DNA of 64,000 nucleotides from Pyrrhosoma nymphula (taxonomy: Eukaryota > Arthropoda > Insecta > Odonata > Coenagrionidae). The translations under genes were made by a program, and so were the position numbers. Below the pieces are notes generated by a model. That model was not told where the DNA came from, ran no database searches, and was given only the letters and a program-made list of their open reading frames with translations. Positions 36,401 through 44,362 of the stretch are shown one piece after another. The DNA is taken from positions 48,876,417 through 48,940,416 of the forward strand of contig OY754329.1 in assembly GCA_963573305.1 (NCBI GenBank). The letters run 5' to 3'. Position 1 is the stretch's first letter; each line of letters starts with the position of its first letter.

Positions 36401-39400
36401 GAGATTTTGTATGTAAAATAGTTTTGCAGTGAATTTCAAATATTATCCTTTGATCCAAGTGTTATCTCTTGATATTTTTTCTTATGAGTGAAATGTTCTG
36501 TCTTTGATGAAAAGTGTTATGTATTTGGTTTTGATGATAAGTGACTTTTGTAGTTGCTTGTATTTTTCCATTAGGTTTGGTATGCAGGTACAATACCTGA
36601 CAAGGGGAAGTGTTAGAAATGAGAAATAGTTTGTGTCGGGTAGTTGAACCCGCGTAATCTTAAACAACATATGAAGTACGATTCTCTCTCGGGCGTATGT
36701 GTGTAGTTGTGTACTGAGTTACAGTAACAGTTGTTTATTTCTAGCTTCGAAATTATTGATATGAAATATACAGAAATATATAGTTTAACAGAAAGTATCT
36801 ACCCGCTGTATTTATAATTTCTAAGAATATTCACGCAAATTGCCAACACTTCTACATTAATACGACGTCACACTGCTAAAATTACAAGGCAGGATTTTAC
36901 CGTGATTTACAGTTCACAACGACGTAGCACATATGCCACCCACAAAACCAGAGTTTGAATCTGTTTTGGAAGGATTCGATCGAATCCTCGAATACTGACC
37001 ACATCATTAACATTTTCTGATATTATGCACAGGTTTTTTCCGAAAAATTGGCAAATCTAATGGCAGAGATTGATAGCATTGTAAAGCAACATTTTGGATA
37101 AAGGTAACTTTCCAGGGCTTTCCAAAACACTCAAAATGCATAAGTACCCAATTAATAACCTCCACTCCTGAAGTTTGGCTGTACGTTATTCATGGAGAAA
37201 TACATGAAACAAATGTCACTTTTGAAGTGAATGAAACCACTAATTCAGCAACGACATTACAATCAGTACTTATTGAAAGCTGCAAACTGAAGATGAAAAT
37301 TAATAAGCATGAGAGAAGAATACTAAGAATATTAATTGATGAAATTACACAAGGCCTTAGCAAATCTATATTTCAATACAAAGATAAGAAGACTGAAGCC
37401 ATTCATGCCTGCTGCAAATATGGCGATGAAATACGTAGACATTGCCACGAGAAAAATCTGCCTGGGCCGGGAATCGAACCATGGACCTTCGGTGAGCCAA
37501 AGGTTTGTGGTTCGATTCCTGGCTCAGGCCGATTTTTTTCTCATGCCAATTTCTACATAAAAAAAGACTGTTGAACACTAAACAAACAGGTTAATTCAGT
37601 AGCAGATATGAGCAGCAAAATAAAATGATGTTCAAACTTGAACAAAATCTGCCCATTAGGATGATGCAAGCATTAGATTTTAGAAAGTAATAATAATAGC
37701 ATATAATATTATAATATATGCATAAGGCCAAAAAAAAAATTTCTAAATGATCTTCAAACAGACATTGATAATATTGAGCCCTGCCTAGGTCATAAAAAGA
37801 GGAACCACATAAATTATTTAATACATATTTCTAATTTTTACCAATGATTTTTCCTGTTTCCTAACCACAACATTTTTTAAAATTAAATTTAAAAAAATTA
37901 AGCAACATAAAAAGATAATATGAATCACTCACAGAAACATTTGTATGCGTAAAAAAAAGTATGATCACAAATGGCGAACACCAATGCCTGTTTTCCTGTT
38001 AAAGTATTGAAAAGGTTTTTCAATACAAAAATTGTTTTATCAACAGGAATGCTTGAAGTACAATACAAAGTATAAAGCATGTGTATATACTAAGAATGAA
38101 ATTATAGCCATGAACATAAAATCAGCTTACTGAATGAGGGAAAACAGATGTTCCTTATGTCTTGATTCAACGGTCATCTCTTCTTTCAGTCTATCAATGT
38201 CTGATTCCTTTTCCTTCAGTTGGTGCTTCAGCTGAAATATAGTGTCCTCCATGGCATCAAGCATAGCCTTCATGGGAAAAAATGCAAGAAGACATGAATA
38301 AATATACAAAAAATAGCTGCATTTTATACATAAAGGACATGGATGGAGATGAGAGCAGAGATTGCTCTCCAATGAGCATAGGAAAGAATTGAGGGGGTGA
38401 AGGCACAAGTGAAGAAAGTGGACAAAAATATAACCTATCAACCTTTCTCCCTGCTTAAGATGGGTGAAATTTTCTAAACTTTGAAAATCAAATTAATACC
38501 TCCAAAAACAAAATGCTAATACTTTTATAACTATGGAGTTAAAAATGGAAAAGGTGTCGAATGACAAGTGAAGATGAAACCTACATGAGGGATCAATTAA
38601 ATGAGAAATACATAGCTACAAAACAAAGCACTCTATCTCAAAATCAGTGATCATAAGCAATCACATTACCTGCATAATTCTTTTCAAATATCTTTGCAGC
38701 TGAGAGGCAGGCCTAAGTTTTTTGGGGTGAGGGAAGAGAAAGTCTTATGGCACATAACTTTACGAAAACCAACTGGAATGCTGTAGGCGGAGCCTAGCTT
38801 CTCGGAAATTCAGCCACTCCCAGTCCTCCATTGTGTAAACTTAGCAAATCTGCTACCTGTGTTGCCAAACCTCCATACCCTTTGTTGCATTCGAATACCT
38901 ATGAGCAGCCTTTCGTTTCCATTTAAATCCAAAGTCTCCTCTCTCTCTCCCCACCACAACTCCCTGCTGTGAAGCTGCTTGAACCATTCCGAGAACACAC
39001 AAAGGGCAAGGCAAAAAGATATTTGAAACCCATTATAAGTGTTTCTCAAATACAGGGGTTTCAGCAACCTCCTCGGAGAGTAGCACCAACAGGTCACATC
39101 CAGATAAGTGGTTTAGGTTGAAAATATTTCCATGCCAGTGACTACCAAACAATATGCACACAAGACTTAACAAATAGGTTTTCAAGGTTGCTAATCCAAA
39201 ATCACTGACTTTGCAAAAGGCATACGGATTTGAAACACTCATAGAGGAACACAAAAATGGATGGCTTTTGCTGTAACAATACTATGGATATTCTGTAGCA
39301 CACATATTAATGCAGTGTGGTTTTGGTTCCTTAAAAAATTCCTCAACCAGGGGATGAAAAACTGTAATTTTCACATTTTTAAAACAGGGTAAATTAGGTA

Positions 39401-42400
39401 ATCAATTTGTTTGGAAGGTAGGACATCAGCAGTGATGGAAGAAGCATGAGATATATAGTGAGAAAAGTAGCAGAACAAAGAAGGCATTCTATCGTAAATC
39501 TGCTGACAGCTAGGAACATGAACTAGGAAGTAAGGAGGCCTTTTGTTTAAAAATATGCATGGAGTGTGGTATCAAACATAAGATTCACTGTCACTTACGG
39601 CAGTGAAGCTTAATTGATGCAAGCTGCAGAATGAAGAAGACTGAAGGCATTGAAAGTGTAGAGCTATTGAAGAATGATGAAGATCAAATGGACAGAGAGA
39701 ATCACCAATGAAGAAGTCCTACCAATAATTTGGGAGAAAAGGTGTTTCATGAAAACTCTGGAAGAAGAGACAAACAGATTGGGCACAGCTTTCAGGAGGT
39801 GGCATCACAATGGCCTTCTGAAAATAATAATGGAAAGAGAAATGAATGAAGAGGAATATCGAGGAAGACTAAGGATGGAATACATCAAGCATATTAAGAC
39901 GTCAAAGTGAAAGTTTGGATGCCACATATAAGTGGTTTTTGAGGTCGTATAAAAATATGTACTCATGCAGGAAAGAAATTATTTGCTGATAGGGGAGTTG
40001 CAGCAAACCAATATTTGGACTGATGACTCCTGATAATGATGAATCGATTAATAAAAATTTTTCTGCTAGAACTATACCAATTACTGCATTTATAATATTT
40101 TTTATTTATTACAATACACAGTACCAATTTCAAATGGGCTTTACACTAAGTTCTAACACTAGAAAAGGTCTACAAGCATCCGAAGGGTGAGTATAACTGC
40201 TCTTATGTGGGAGAATTATGCAGTATGAACTAAACCTAAACTATCAACTAAAATAGAGTATGGTGTAAGTTATCCCAATCGACTGGCTCTGAGTTAAAAT
40301 AGAGCATTATTATAACATAGCTATAAACCTATTCTGGGCAATAGCCTGCCATTGTAGAAATACCAGTTACCAATTAGTCACCGAAGTTAAGCAACTTGAG
40401 CTAGAATTTGGAGGTGAGATCCTCCAATTCATTCCAGTGCAGTTGCCCCAGTCTGCAAGTAGCAGACAGTACAGACGAAATGACCATAGCTGTTGAAGCA
40501 CATTTTACTAAAATACTACTATGTACTACTATAAACAATTTTTGATACATATAAGTTAAATGGTGGGGGACTCAAAGGCTTTTGTATTTCAGCTAGAATA
40601 TGCTGTATGAGATTTTCCTTTCAGTGTTAGTAACCTTCTTGCATGCAAGGGGCTTCTTCTGAAGATGTTGAGTCCAAGAAGAAGCCTCCAGGATTAAGGC
40701 TACCACCCAAAATAATGTAAAAGAGTTAAATGTATACTACACATATGTACATACTTATCCCAAATCATTGGAATCTGCATGCAAAATTCCTCATCTATTC
40801 CACACAATATCTGAACTAAAATTTACTTGAAAAACTTCCATTACACAAAGAAACTGAACTGTGACCCCTATATAACTTAGAGGTCTTAAAAACATCCATG
40901 TACATAAACACAAAAATTAAATCTGTAATATAATTGGGAGAAATACATGGATATTGTTTACAAAAGGGTACAAGAATAAAAACAACATCCCCGATAGTAG
41001 GCTGCAAACAAGAAATAACTATTCACATACCCTGGTTTCTTCAACACTGTCAGTGTATGATGGGGGGTCATCTAAGCAAAAGAAATCTCTTGTGCATTGT
41101 GCTTTCAGCAATTCCTCCTGACTGAGCAAGGAATCGATGAAATTCTGAAGGCCTAACACTCTCTCATCTAAAAATGTTGGGTCAAAGTTATCACCAAACC
41201 ATCTTTTCCTCGGGATTGAGAGTTTTGCTTCAGAATAAAGGCCTCTCAACTGGAAAACAGAAAACCAATATTTGATAGGGTAGGAAGAAACTTACTTTAT
41301 AACTTTATTTTCTATAAATAAAGGATGGCATACCTTAGAATATAGCCTAAAAAAATCTGTGTATCTTCTGTACACAAACCACATATCGCCAGTGGTCAGA
41401 TTTTCTATTCGAAGTTTAAATACCTTAAAAAGGAAAAAAAATTATTACTATGCAACATTCTAGCAATCAATAAAAATGAGTAAATCAATAAAAAAGTTTT
41501 CATTTTTGGCTTCAACAATAACCCCCACATTGTTGGCATATAACAGGGAAACACGGCAGGGAAGTTAGCAAAAGCAAAGAAAACAAGGAAATAGATGGAA
41601 ATACCAATATGTACAGCAAAAGCTGATTACTTTAAGACCACTTATCACAAACAACACACATCTGCTAGATAACCCAAAAAACCTTAATCTATTAACGCAT
41701 ATTCAATAGTAATAATAATGATGGCTTCAAGTTCTAAATCTTATTCCCGAGAGGAAGACCACTATGTGATGTGTCTAGTTCAAAATGTTATCAACAAAGA
41801 AATGGACAACATATACTGGTGGCTCATTTCATCTTGAACACAATAGTGGTCTTTAAACCCCAATGTTTAACCTATCAACCCAGTTTGAAATGCTAGAACT
41901 ACTCATTCAGATAATATGCCTGGAAAAACTTAGGGCATTCATTATTGCAGTGGTAGTTCATCTAGTCCAAGGGACCATTTAATTAAGCACCACCCTTCTT
42001 GATTTTCAGACATGATTTAAAATATGTAAATTCATGCAACAAGAGTTCAACCCACAATAAGACAAAATATTTTCCAAAATCAACTCCATGCAGTCATAAA
42101 GAGTGGCAACAAAATATTAGTGTCGGGTGAAAAATTAAATACATACCTTCCTAAACAATTTCCCAAAATAGCTTGTCCACAATGGGCTTTCACTCATATA
42201 AACATTATGCACAACTTTTGTTAATCAAGTAAACAGGTAATTCTGAACATTCCATTCTTCTTCCAGGAAATCTGCAGCGTCATTGTTTTTCTTGACAACA
42301 TTTCTCCTCCCGTCCTGGAGGCATCTTCAGGCCGAAGTACATCTTTGAAGAAACGTTGTCAAGGAAAACAACAATGCAGCAGATATCCCTGAAGAAGAAT

Positions 42401-44362
42401 GGAATATTCAGCTAATCGCCGCAGAAAACTCTGAGAGAAATAGGTAATTCTGGTTTTACCCATTTTTTTGTTTAAAGCACTAAATTAGTACCTAAGATGA
42501 GAGAGTATGTGGTATATCTACATCTACAAAATACCCTGCAAGCCACCTCAGGGGTGTGTGGCAGGGGGTGAGTAATCACCAACATGCATTACATTATACC
42601 CTAGAGTTAGTGTAACTACGACTAATTATGCATTAGCATAAATCGCTAATGCTTGTCATGAGGCGAAGCCTCACAAGCATGCACTACTTCACTACAGATG
42701 TCATCACAATGGAGAGGGACCGTCAATATACATGCATTCTACAACTACACAGATAGTATAGTGGCAATGCCAACATAAAGTTTTCCCAAATCAGTTCAGT
42801 AACTCTGATAGTGCCTTGAAAACATCAATTTCACTCTTGGTTACATTCAATGGTCATCTGTCATTAAAAATATTGACAGTATACAGTACTTTTCAAAATA
42901 TAATCACACCCCTAAAATATTCATCCCTTCCAAGAAAAAAACACAAACGTTGAAAATTAAGTTTGATAAGAATGTTATCAATAAATTCACTGTTTGGACA
43001 ACTGACCTATTTCTATCGCATTCCTATTCTGTGATTCTTTCCACATACACAAAGAGTACTCCACCTATTCCTAAAATTTGTGTCAAAGAGTTACTTAATG
43101 AAATCAATTCACTTGAGTAGTATTTACATTGTAAATAAAATTAATATGTACAATGCAACCACCGTAATACTTCCATTAGATGTAGTTTGGGTTAACTGAT
43201 ACTAATAAACTTCAAAGGCAACAAAAGAGGACAACCGTATTTGACAGTTATTCTTATTTCAAGAAAATTGTACATTTCGGAAAAGGTAACACAGAATACC
43301 ACCATCAACAAGATCTAATTCGCAAGTTAATCACCTAACATATCAGTGGTTACTTTTCACCAAAAGAGTGTGTACTTCTAGCCAAACCCAGGTTACACAA
43401 CCAGGAAAGCCTTAATTTGATAATTTCTACCACTAAGTATCACCAAACATTTGCCAATTCTCTACTATAGGTGGTAGGTATTCCTACTTTATAGGAATTT
43501 CAGGTAAGTAAGGTGGTAAACAGATCTTTTGAAGGGCGTATGAAAATAAAAACAGGGTAGACTCAGGTTATCCTACTTTCATTGCACCAAAATGCAACAA
43601 AAGAAAAATGGAACCATGCAAAATATTCTTTAGGAAGAGCAAATACAGTAGTTAATGGTAGCAGCAGTAGTAGTTTTTCATTTATAGCCAATGGCAGTGA
43701 CTGCACTGGAATGAATTTTAATGCATTATATTTTGAGTAGGAATTATGTCTGCAATATTTAACATCCCGGAGTTATGCCAGAATGGGGAAATGGGAAAAC
43801 GTCGAGAATGGGTTGGAGGAAATTTTAGAGAGGAGCAATGAATGAAACACGAGCCAGAGATATTCAGCCATGCAAAGATATATAGAGAGTGGGAGAAATT
43901 AGTAAAACAAAGCCAGTCTACCACCAAAAATTAAATCCCTTAAATACGACCACCCCAAAAGGGAACAGCGACCAAGGGTAAGAATGCACTGAAAAAATGT
44001 ACACATACATGATTATTTACAGAATCGACCTGACACAGAGTGCCAAGAGATCTTTCCCAACAATAATAAATCTCGTACAAAGGTTTTTAAATATCCACCG
44101 TGAAATCCTTAAATATATAAGTATTCTCACCGTAAATCGAGCTCTTTCTTCCATAACTTCATAGCCAATAATAGGAATAAGAAGTTGAGGCTGAGAATTT
44201 TCATTATCTGTTGAGCCTAAGTCAACACTTTCAGTACCATTAGCTGGTTTTAGACGACTGCTTTGGAAATAGAGAGGCGTTAAAATAAATCTACACACAA
44301 TCAAAACCAGATTAGTGTTTCTAAAGAGCATCTAACCTTAGATCGGGAAGTTCAGCCATCAT
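24481..44362 (-). CDS. SNX16: Sorting nexin 16-like, six exons
   Basis: Predicted 248-residue PX-domain protein acting in endosomal sorting through phosphoinositide binding. Exons (minus): 44362-44337, 44257-44131, 41423-41334, 41249-41031, 38267-38131, 24628-24481. All junctions are GT-AG and phases close to one frame. PX domain spans about residues 35-145: PIIGYEVMEERARF leads into the fold, the RRYTDF lipid-contact motif is at 70-75, IPRKRWFGDNF at 93-103 (PPKRW in vertebrates), and FCLDDPP closes it. Residues 155-200 form a coiled coil (AMLDAMEDTIFQLKHQLKEK), as in known SNX16. The last exon adds EAIQDCPQCSKEF (CxxC at 206-209) and a Ser/Arg-rich tail. It was joined because the split Gln codon (CA|G) and phase fit; if exon 5 is instead read through, translation stops at once. 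Intron 5 is 13.5 kb and full of transposons. The ATG is the upper of two adjacent ATGs. Confidence 0.88.
24484..24628 (-). other. SNX16: Terminal exon of SNX16-like gene (inferred link)
   Basis: The minus-strand acceptor TTTTTGCCAG precedes a 48-codon frame: EAIQDCPQCSKEF, then ISIMENPEPRKRES, ending NLELSNLDQ and TGA. It starts in phase 2, exactly what exon 5 (ending ATTCA|GTAAGC) needs. No competing upstream minus-strand exon was found between 24628 and 38131 outside transposons. Confidence 0.7.
25045..25131 (-). repeat. tRNA-derived SINE-like head
   Basis: The reverse strand has an A-box-like TTAACTGGCTAAAGCACTCAG and, about 35 nt later, a B-box-like GGTTCCAAACCCC. It is too diverged to fold as an intact tRNA, so a tRNA-derived SINE is more likely than a gene. 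Confidence 0.5.
26032..26651. repeat. Local direct duplication, two units of about 295-300 bp
   Basis: Units 26032-26326 and 26352-26651 are about 95% identical by eye, with period about 320. Shared blocks include TTTTACTGGACAGTCATGATG and AAAATGTTCTACCTTGCAG. Differences are small indels (one extra AACAAC) and point changes. The unit has no recognised protein product, and no TIR was seen. Confidence 0.9.
26833..29290 (+). mobile_element. Decayed piggyBac-family transposon (piggyBac-1)
   Basis: The left end may be TTAA at 26833-26836 followed by CCTTTAAATGTCCAGTG, which fits a piggyBac terminus. Coding remnants are: an acidic N-terminus (27796-27980, LDSDFEALYSEISSEDAE), a DDE-region start (28032-28229, LRDYWSTLEQF and RRNRFLQILRFLHF), a central block near 28240-28400 with PTE-like and TIDEI motifs, a C-terminal part (28600-28990, CGTVRSIRKG, WKDKREVTM, DYNRHMGYVDL) and a frameshifted Cys-rich finger (RCRVCSEKGK then CDVGLCTYNCFEEYH) ending at TAG 29290. 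Internal deletions, stops and frame changes make it dead. The right end was not found; an RTE LINE lies directly downstream. Confidence 0.82.
29355..32730 (+). mobile_element. RTE/CFDP2-like non-LTR retrotransposon
   Basis: The element starts near 29355-29370 with a conserved-looking leader (ATGGACTACAACCTTGTCG) and a GGAGC-ATT-GCTCC hairpin at 29432-29444. It carries one intact ORF (29647-32622) and a short 3' region ending in GAATGAAATGAATAAAAAAA. Short simple-repeat tails of this kind are typical of RTE-type LINEs. It sits in the sense-opposed orientation to the SNX16-like intron. Target duplications were not resolved. Confidence 0.85.
29647..32622 (+). CDS. Endonuclease-reverse transcriptase of RTE-like LINE, 991 aa
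   Basis: Uninterrupted 991-codon ORF. Residues 59-300 are an apurinic-type endonuclease: GTWNVRTM (N66), GLGEVRW (E94), QVYMPTS (Y162), GDWNAVVGEG (D198, N200), IDYI (D265) and TDHNLL (D291, H292), all expected catalytic positions present. A basic, helical linker follows. The RT domain runs about 520-800: FVDFEKAFDRVEW (D657), GVRQGCPLSPLLF and RFADDQAL (FADD 756-759). The C-terminal region has YGSETWSL, a trait of CFDP2/RTE-type proteins, then a basic tail. The protein nicks the target and copies its own RNA there. No stop or frameshift, so this is a young copy. Minus-strand ORFs across it are shadows. Start: first ATG in frame. Confidence 0.92.
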   Translation: MDSSQLIMNPGNYGTRPRGPGVVPGSGGSKDPAVVIKRNPCSDVAAAEEKKIKKRNETIRIGTWNVRTMLRAGKLENIMQEMERVGVDIMGLGEVRWKDDGDYWSGDYRVIYSGGNESQRGVAFVMKRKLGRKVVYAEQVSDRIIVVELKAEPTNLVIIQVYMPTSNHKEEEVDGVYDQLEEIIGRIPGSKHLVVMGDWNAVVGEGRDGREVGDYGLGRRNDWGEKAVEFCRRNNLVITNTWFRHHPRRRYTWKKQGDTDRFQIDYIMVRHRYRNSVKNSHTYPGADADTDHNLLVMKCRVKLKKIRMGRRVRKWNTEALNGEMKKKYREKVDERMGEDHGVKSVEDEWGSLRNGIIEAAKATVGVVSATKIRKPWITKEMIREMEERRKWKSVNSELGKRKYREFNNRLRRETKKAREAWWREQIDALEKYQKEGRADALYRKVKELTGGNKGRGITTITDKTGKMIVEPREIQERWKEYVEELYSKETRPNRLDIEREDDIDSDGIGPSILDSEIERALRDIKRNKAVGIDDIPAEFLKSMGKNGRGKLFALIRRIYEDGVWPEDFAKTVLIPIPKKSKAKTCEDYRTISLISQAAKVVLRILNRRLEKKANEYLGDDQFGFRRGTGTRDAIAVMRTLVERNLEYGQDVFACFVDFEKAFDRVEWTKLMGVLKKLGVDWRDRRLIRNLYMNQTAQVRVANGESGWATIGRGVRQGCPLSPLLFNVYSEEMVREAWGEEEVGIKVGGELIKSVRFADDQALVSQSAKGLQSMVNALEVQSEKYGMKINHKKTKVMRFSRSKKAGLNIRVGGQKIEQVEQFTYLGSILEANGFSGKDIRCRIALAKEAFSKRRELMRGGLRRDVKKRLVKTLIWSVALYGSETWSLRREDVRRLEAFEMWVWRRMEKVSWMARKTNEEVLDMVGEERKLVAEIRRRQKRWMEEVLRGEGMLKRVIEGRTLGKRGRGRKRIGILDEIRGGRRYEELKRDLIT
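32897..33077 (+). repeat. 5' LTR (partial) of Copia-type element
   Basis: Aligns with 36648-36826, including GATTCTCTCTC, GTGTGTAGTTGTGTACTGAG (3' copy wording) and GTATCTACCC blocks. The outer end is replaced by unrelated AT-rich sequence. Confidence 0.8.
33090..33650 (+). other. GC-rich leader with degenerate GGGCGCCCG repeats
   Basis: This stretch between primer-binding site and gag is extremely GC-rich for the window and made of interleaved GGGCG, CCCGG and CGGGCACCCG words. Open frames occur on both strands purely because of composition. It may be a satellite-like insertion or an expanded leader. Confidence 0.6.
33731..34523 (+). pseudogene. Copia gag remnant with damaged zinc knuckle
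   Basis: Frame 33731-34069 encodes the gag start (GTGNYYVWTLRVRSLL, then EAWKALEEIH). The product continues in the next frame from about 34050 (MTEYTAKIQQLHRKI, FQMGLPLDRYEGLV), with a stop at 34227 and a second at 34521. The zinc knuckle reads CYNCGGRGLIAKYC: the expected histidine is replaced (Leu in the slot), so C-C-H-C metal binding is lost. One frameshift plus two stops make gag non-functional. Confidence 0.8.
34593..34991 (+). pseudogene. Copia protease region
   Basis: Same frame as the later gag, after the stop at 34521. It encodes MLDCGATNHMSP, the retropepsin site of Copia elements (normally DSGA; here DCGA). It is followed by LHVPGLQHNHISVSQLEKRG, the usual downstream block. A frameshift at about 34965 moves reading into the next ORF. 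Confidence 0.8.
34955..36226 (+). CDS. Chimeric Copia pol remnant with charged C-terminal region, 423 aa
   Basis: Residues 46-53 are the GAG-pre-integrase motif LWHRRFGH. The integrase core is absent; reading passes directly to the post-integrase segment (RKIIVSRDVIFNED near residue 105), then a linker (RKSERIA), and the RT start (AQQWYKAMQEEIRNM, residues 230-244). From about residue 245 (nt 35687) it is not Copia: 180 codons rich in Glu, Lys, Asp and Arg, with predicted helical or coiled-coil character (LDEREERYRQLQDE), no Cys, almost no aromatic residues. The frame is open to 36226. A 3' remnant of RNase H (YEELADIFTKIL) survives at about 36350. The origin of the charged block is unknown; a captured host exon or low-complexity expansion are both possible. 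Confidence 0.7.
   Translation: MQKRLIYYVHTLDGDHEGKAEAACIKLKLKPGIETEVKGRARPLELWHRRFGHCGKQILRKTPVLRAKEPQVETKVSRECDVIAREKFRGKKFTRRAENRRKIIVSRDVIFNEDVLPYKKIDLDDIGIRSKEETKLYSSDSEDDINEDEYAEIPEEMDLLEESNQRNGPAEGHLFGRAERDQFILRKSERIAILKEPCKCCNQVEYESSSDEKPRSAGEALAEPKAQQWYKAMQEEIRNMHENDRDRELDEREERYRQLQDETSDRKTSDIDAGPRDREDMMPNEKEMAVRRERSGEAELTEYKEIEYKRDNKLGKGIEKMNILEKVKDADKEELEGQDSSVPQEKDQALLDGQVTIQLKEGGEVEAQKMEDDRKENDKFTDEIKELAMDEGQIGSKRGYNAQGSKEKMKRSLGKVSKKENVD
36191..36316 (+). repeat. Tandem duplication of about 61-65 bp
   Basis: TAGGAAAAGTGAGTAAGAAA begins at about 36190 and again at about 36251; both units continue through AATGTTGAC and GCTAGAAAGCA. The first unit contains the stop that ends the chimeric ORF (GAC TAG); the second reads GACAAG there. 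Confidence 0.85.
36611..36826 (+). repeat. 3' LTR of Copia-type element, 216 bp
   Basis: Begins TGTTAGAAAT just after the purine tract and ends ATTTCTAAGA. It carries the promoter region of the element. Confidence 0.8.
36827..37440. other. Intronic sequence, nothing recognised
   Basis: Lies within intron 5 of the SNX16-like gene. No motif was recognised; a short frame at 37227-37574 runs into the foldback below. Confidence 0.4.
37441..37550. repeat. Foldback repeat with tRNA-like B boxes
   Basis: Arms of about 43-47 bp (37441-37483 and 37504-37550) are inverted copies; the left arm contains GGGAATCGAACCA and the right arm GGTTCGATTCC. The shared core resembles the SINE heads at 16.3 and 16.7 kb (CGGGAATCGAACCA). 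Two SINE heads inserted in opposite orientation, or a snap-back element, are both possible. Confidence 0.75.
37551..38130. other. Intronic AT-rich sequence
   Basis: Intron 5 of the SNX16-like gene; no feature recognised. Confidence 0.5.
39426..39912 (+). mobile_element. 3' fragment of RTE/CFDP2-like LINE
   Basis: Frame 39674-39910 encodes KIKWTERITNEEVL, then a LLKIIMEREMNEEEYRGRLR tail, the C-terminal signature of CFDP2/RTE-type proteins (compare WMARKTNEEVLD in the 30-kb copy). Upstream, translated remnants with stops (VNLLTARNMN, AWSVV, TYGSEA) match the preceding region YGSETW. It is 5'-truncated and decayed, lying in intron 4 of the SNX16-like gene on the opposite strand. Confidence 0.8.
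40343..40440 (+). repeat. 5S rRNA-derived sequence
   Basis: Contains CACCGAAGTTAAGCAAC (40379-40395), an exact match to the conserved internal promoter of 5S rRNA. Upstream GCCATTG...ACCAGTTAC lines up with the 5S 5' half, and GGAGGTGAGATCCTCC downstream resembles the diverged 3' part. It is too diverged for a functional 5S gene, so it is a pseudogene or the head of a 5S-derived SINE (SINE3 type). Confidence 0.75.
42243..42412. repeat. Foldback element, arms about 65 bp
   Basis: Left arm from CTGAACATTCCATTCTTCTT (42243) and right arm ending AAGAATGGAATATTCAG (42411) are inverted copies with several mismatches. The loop of about 40 bp includes GGAGGCATCTTCAGGCC, reminiscent of Penelope pLTR words near 55980. 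No coding content. It lies in intron 2 of the SNX16-like gene. Confidence 0.8.
42515..42570 (+). repeat. Dispersed CTACATCTACA-type repeat, copy 2
   Basis: Reads ATCTACATCTACAAAATACC, then a CCACCTCAGGGGTGTGTGG near-palindrome and GCAGGGGGTG. It is the same family as 22219-22157 (opposite strand). Confidence 0.6.
42571..44130. other. Intronic sequence of the SNX16-like gene
   Basis: AT-rich; no exon or element recognised. Confidence 0.5.

Larger units (their letters stand above)
32897..36826 (+). mobile_element. Copia-type LTR element, defective, with foreign insert
   Basis: The 3' LTR is 36611-36826 (TGTTAGAAAT ... ATTTCTAAGA) and the 5' LTR remnant ends at 33077 with the same 180 bp; its first roughly 30 bp do not match. 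A GGTTATGGGC primer-binding site (33078-33087, initiator tRNA-Met type as in Copia) follows. A polypurine tract AAGGGGAAG abuts the 3' LTR. Between them lie a GC-rich leader, gag, protease, a truncated pol and a tail. LTR divergence is about 10% by eye, so the insertion is old. Integrase core and most of RT/RNase H are missing. Confidence 0.85.

Noticed and set aside
38810..39254. Minus frames near 39 kb, considered as extra nexin exons
   Set aside because: They do not match PX or coiled-coil content, and exon 4 to exon 5 already join in phase without them.
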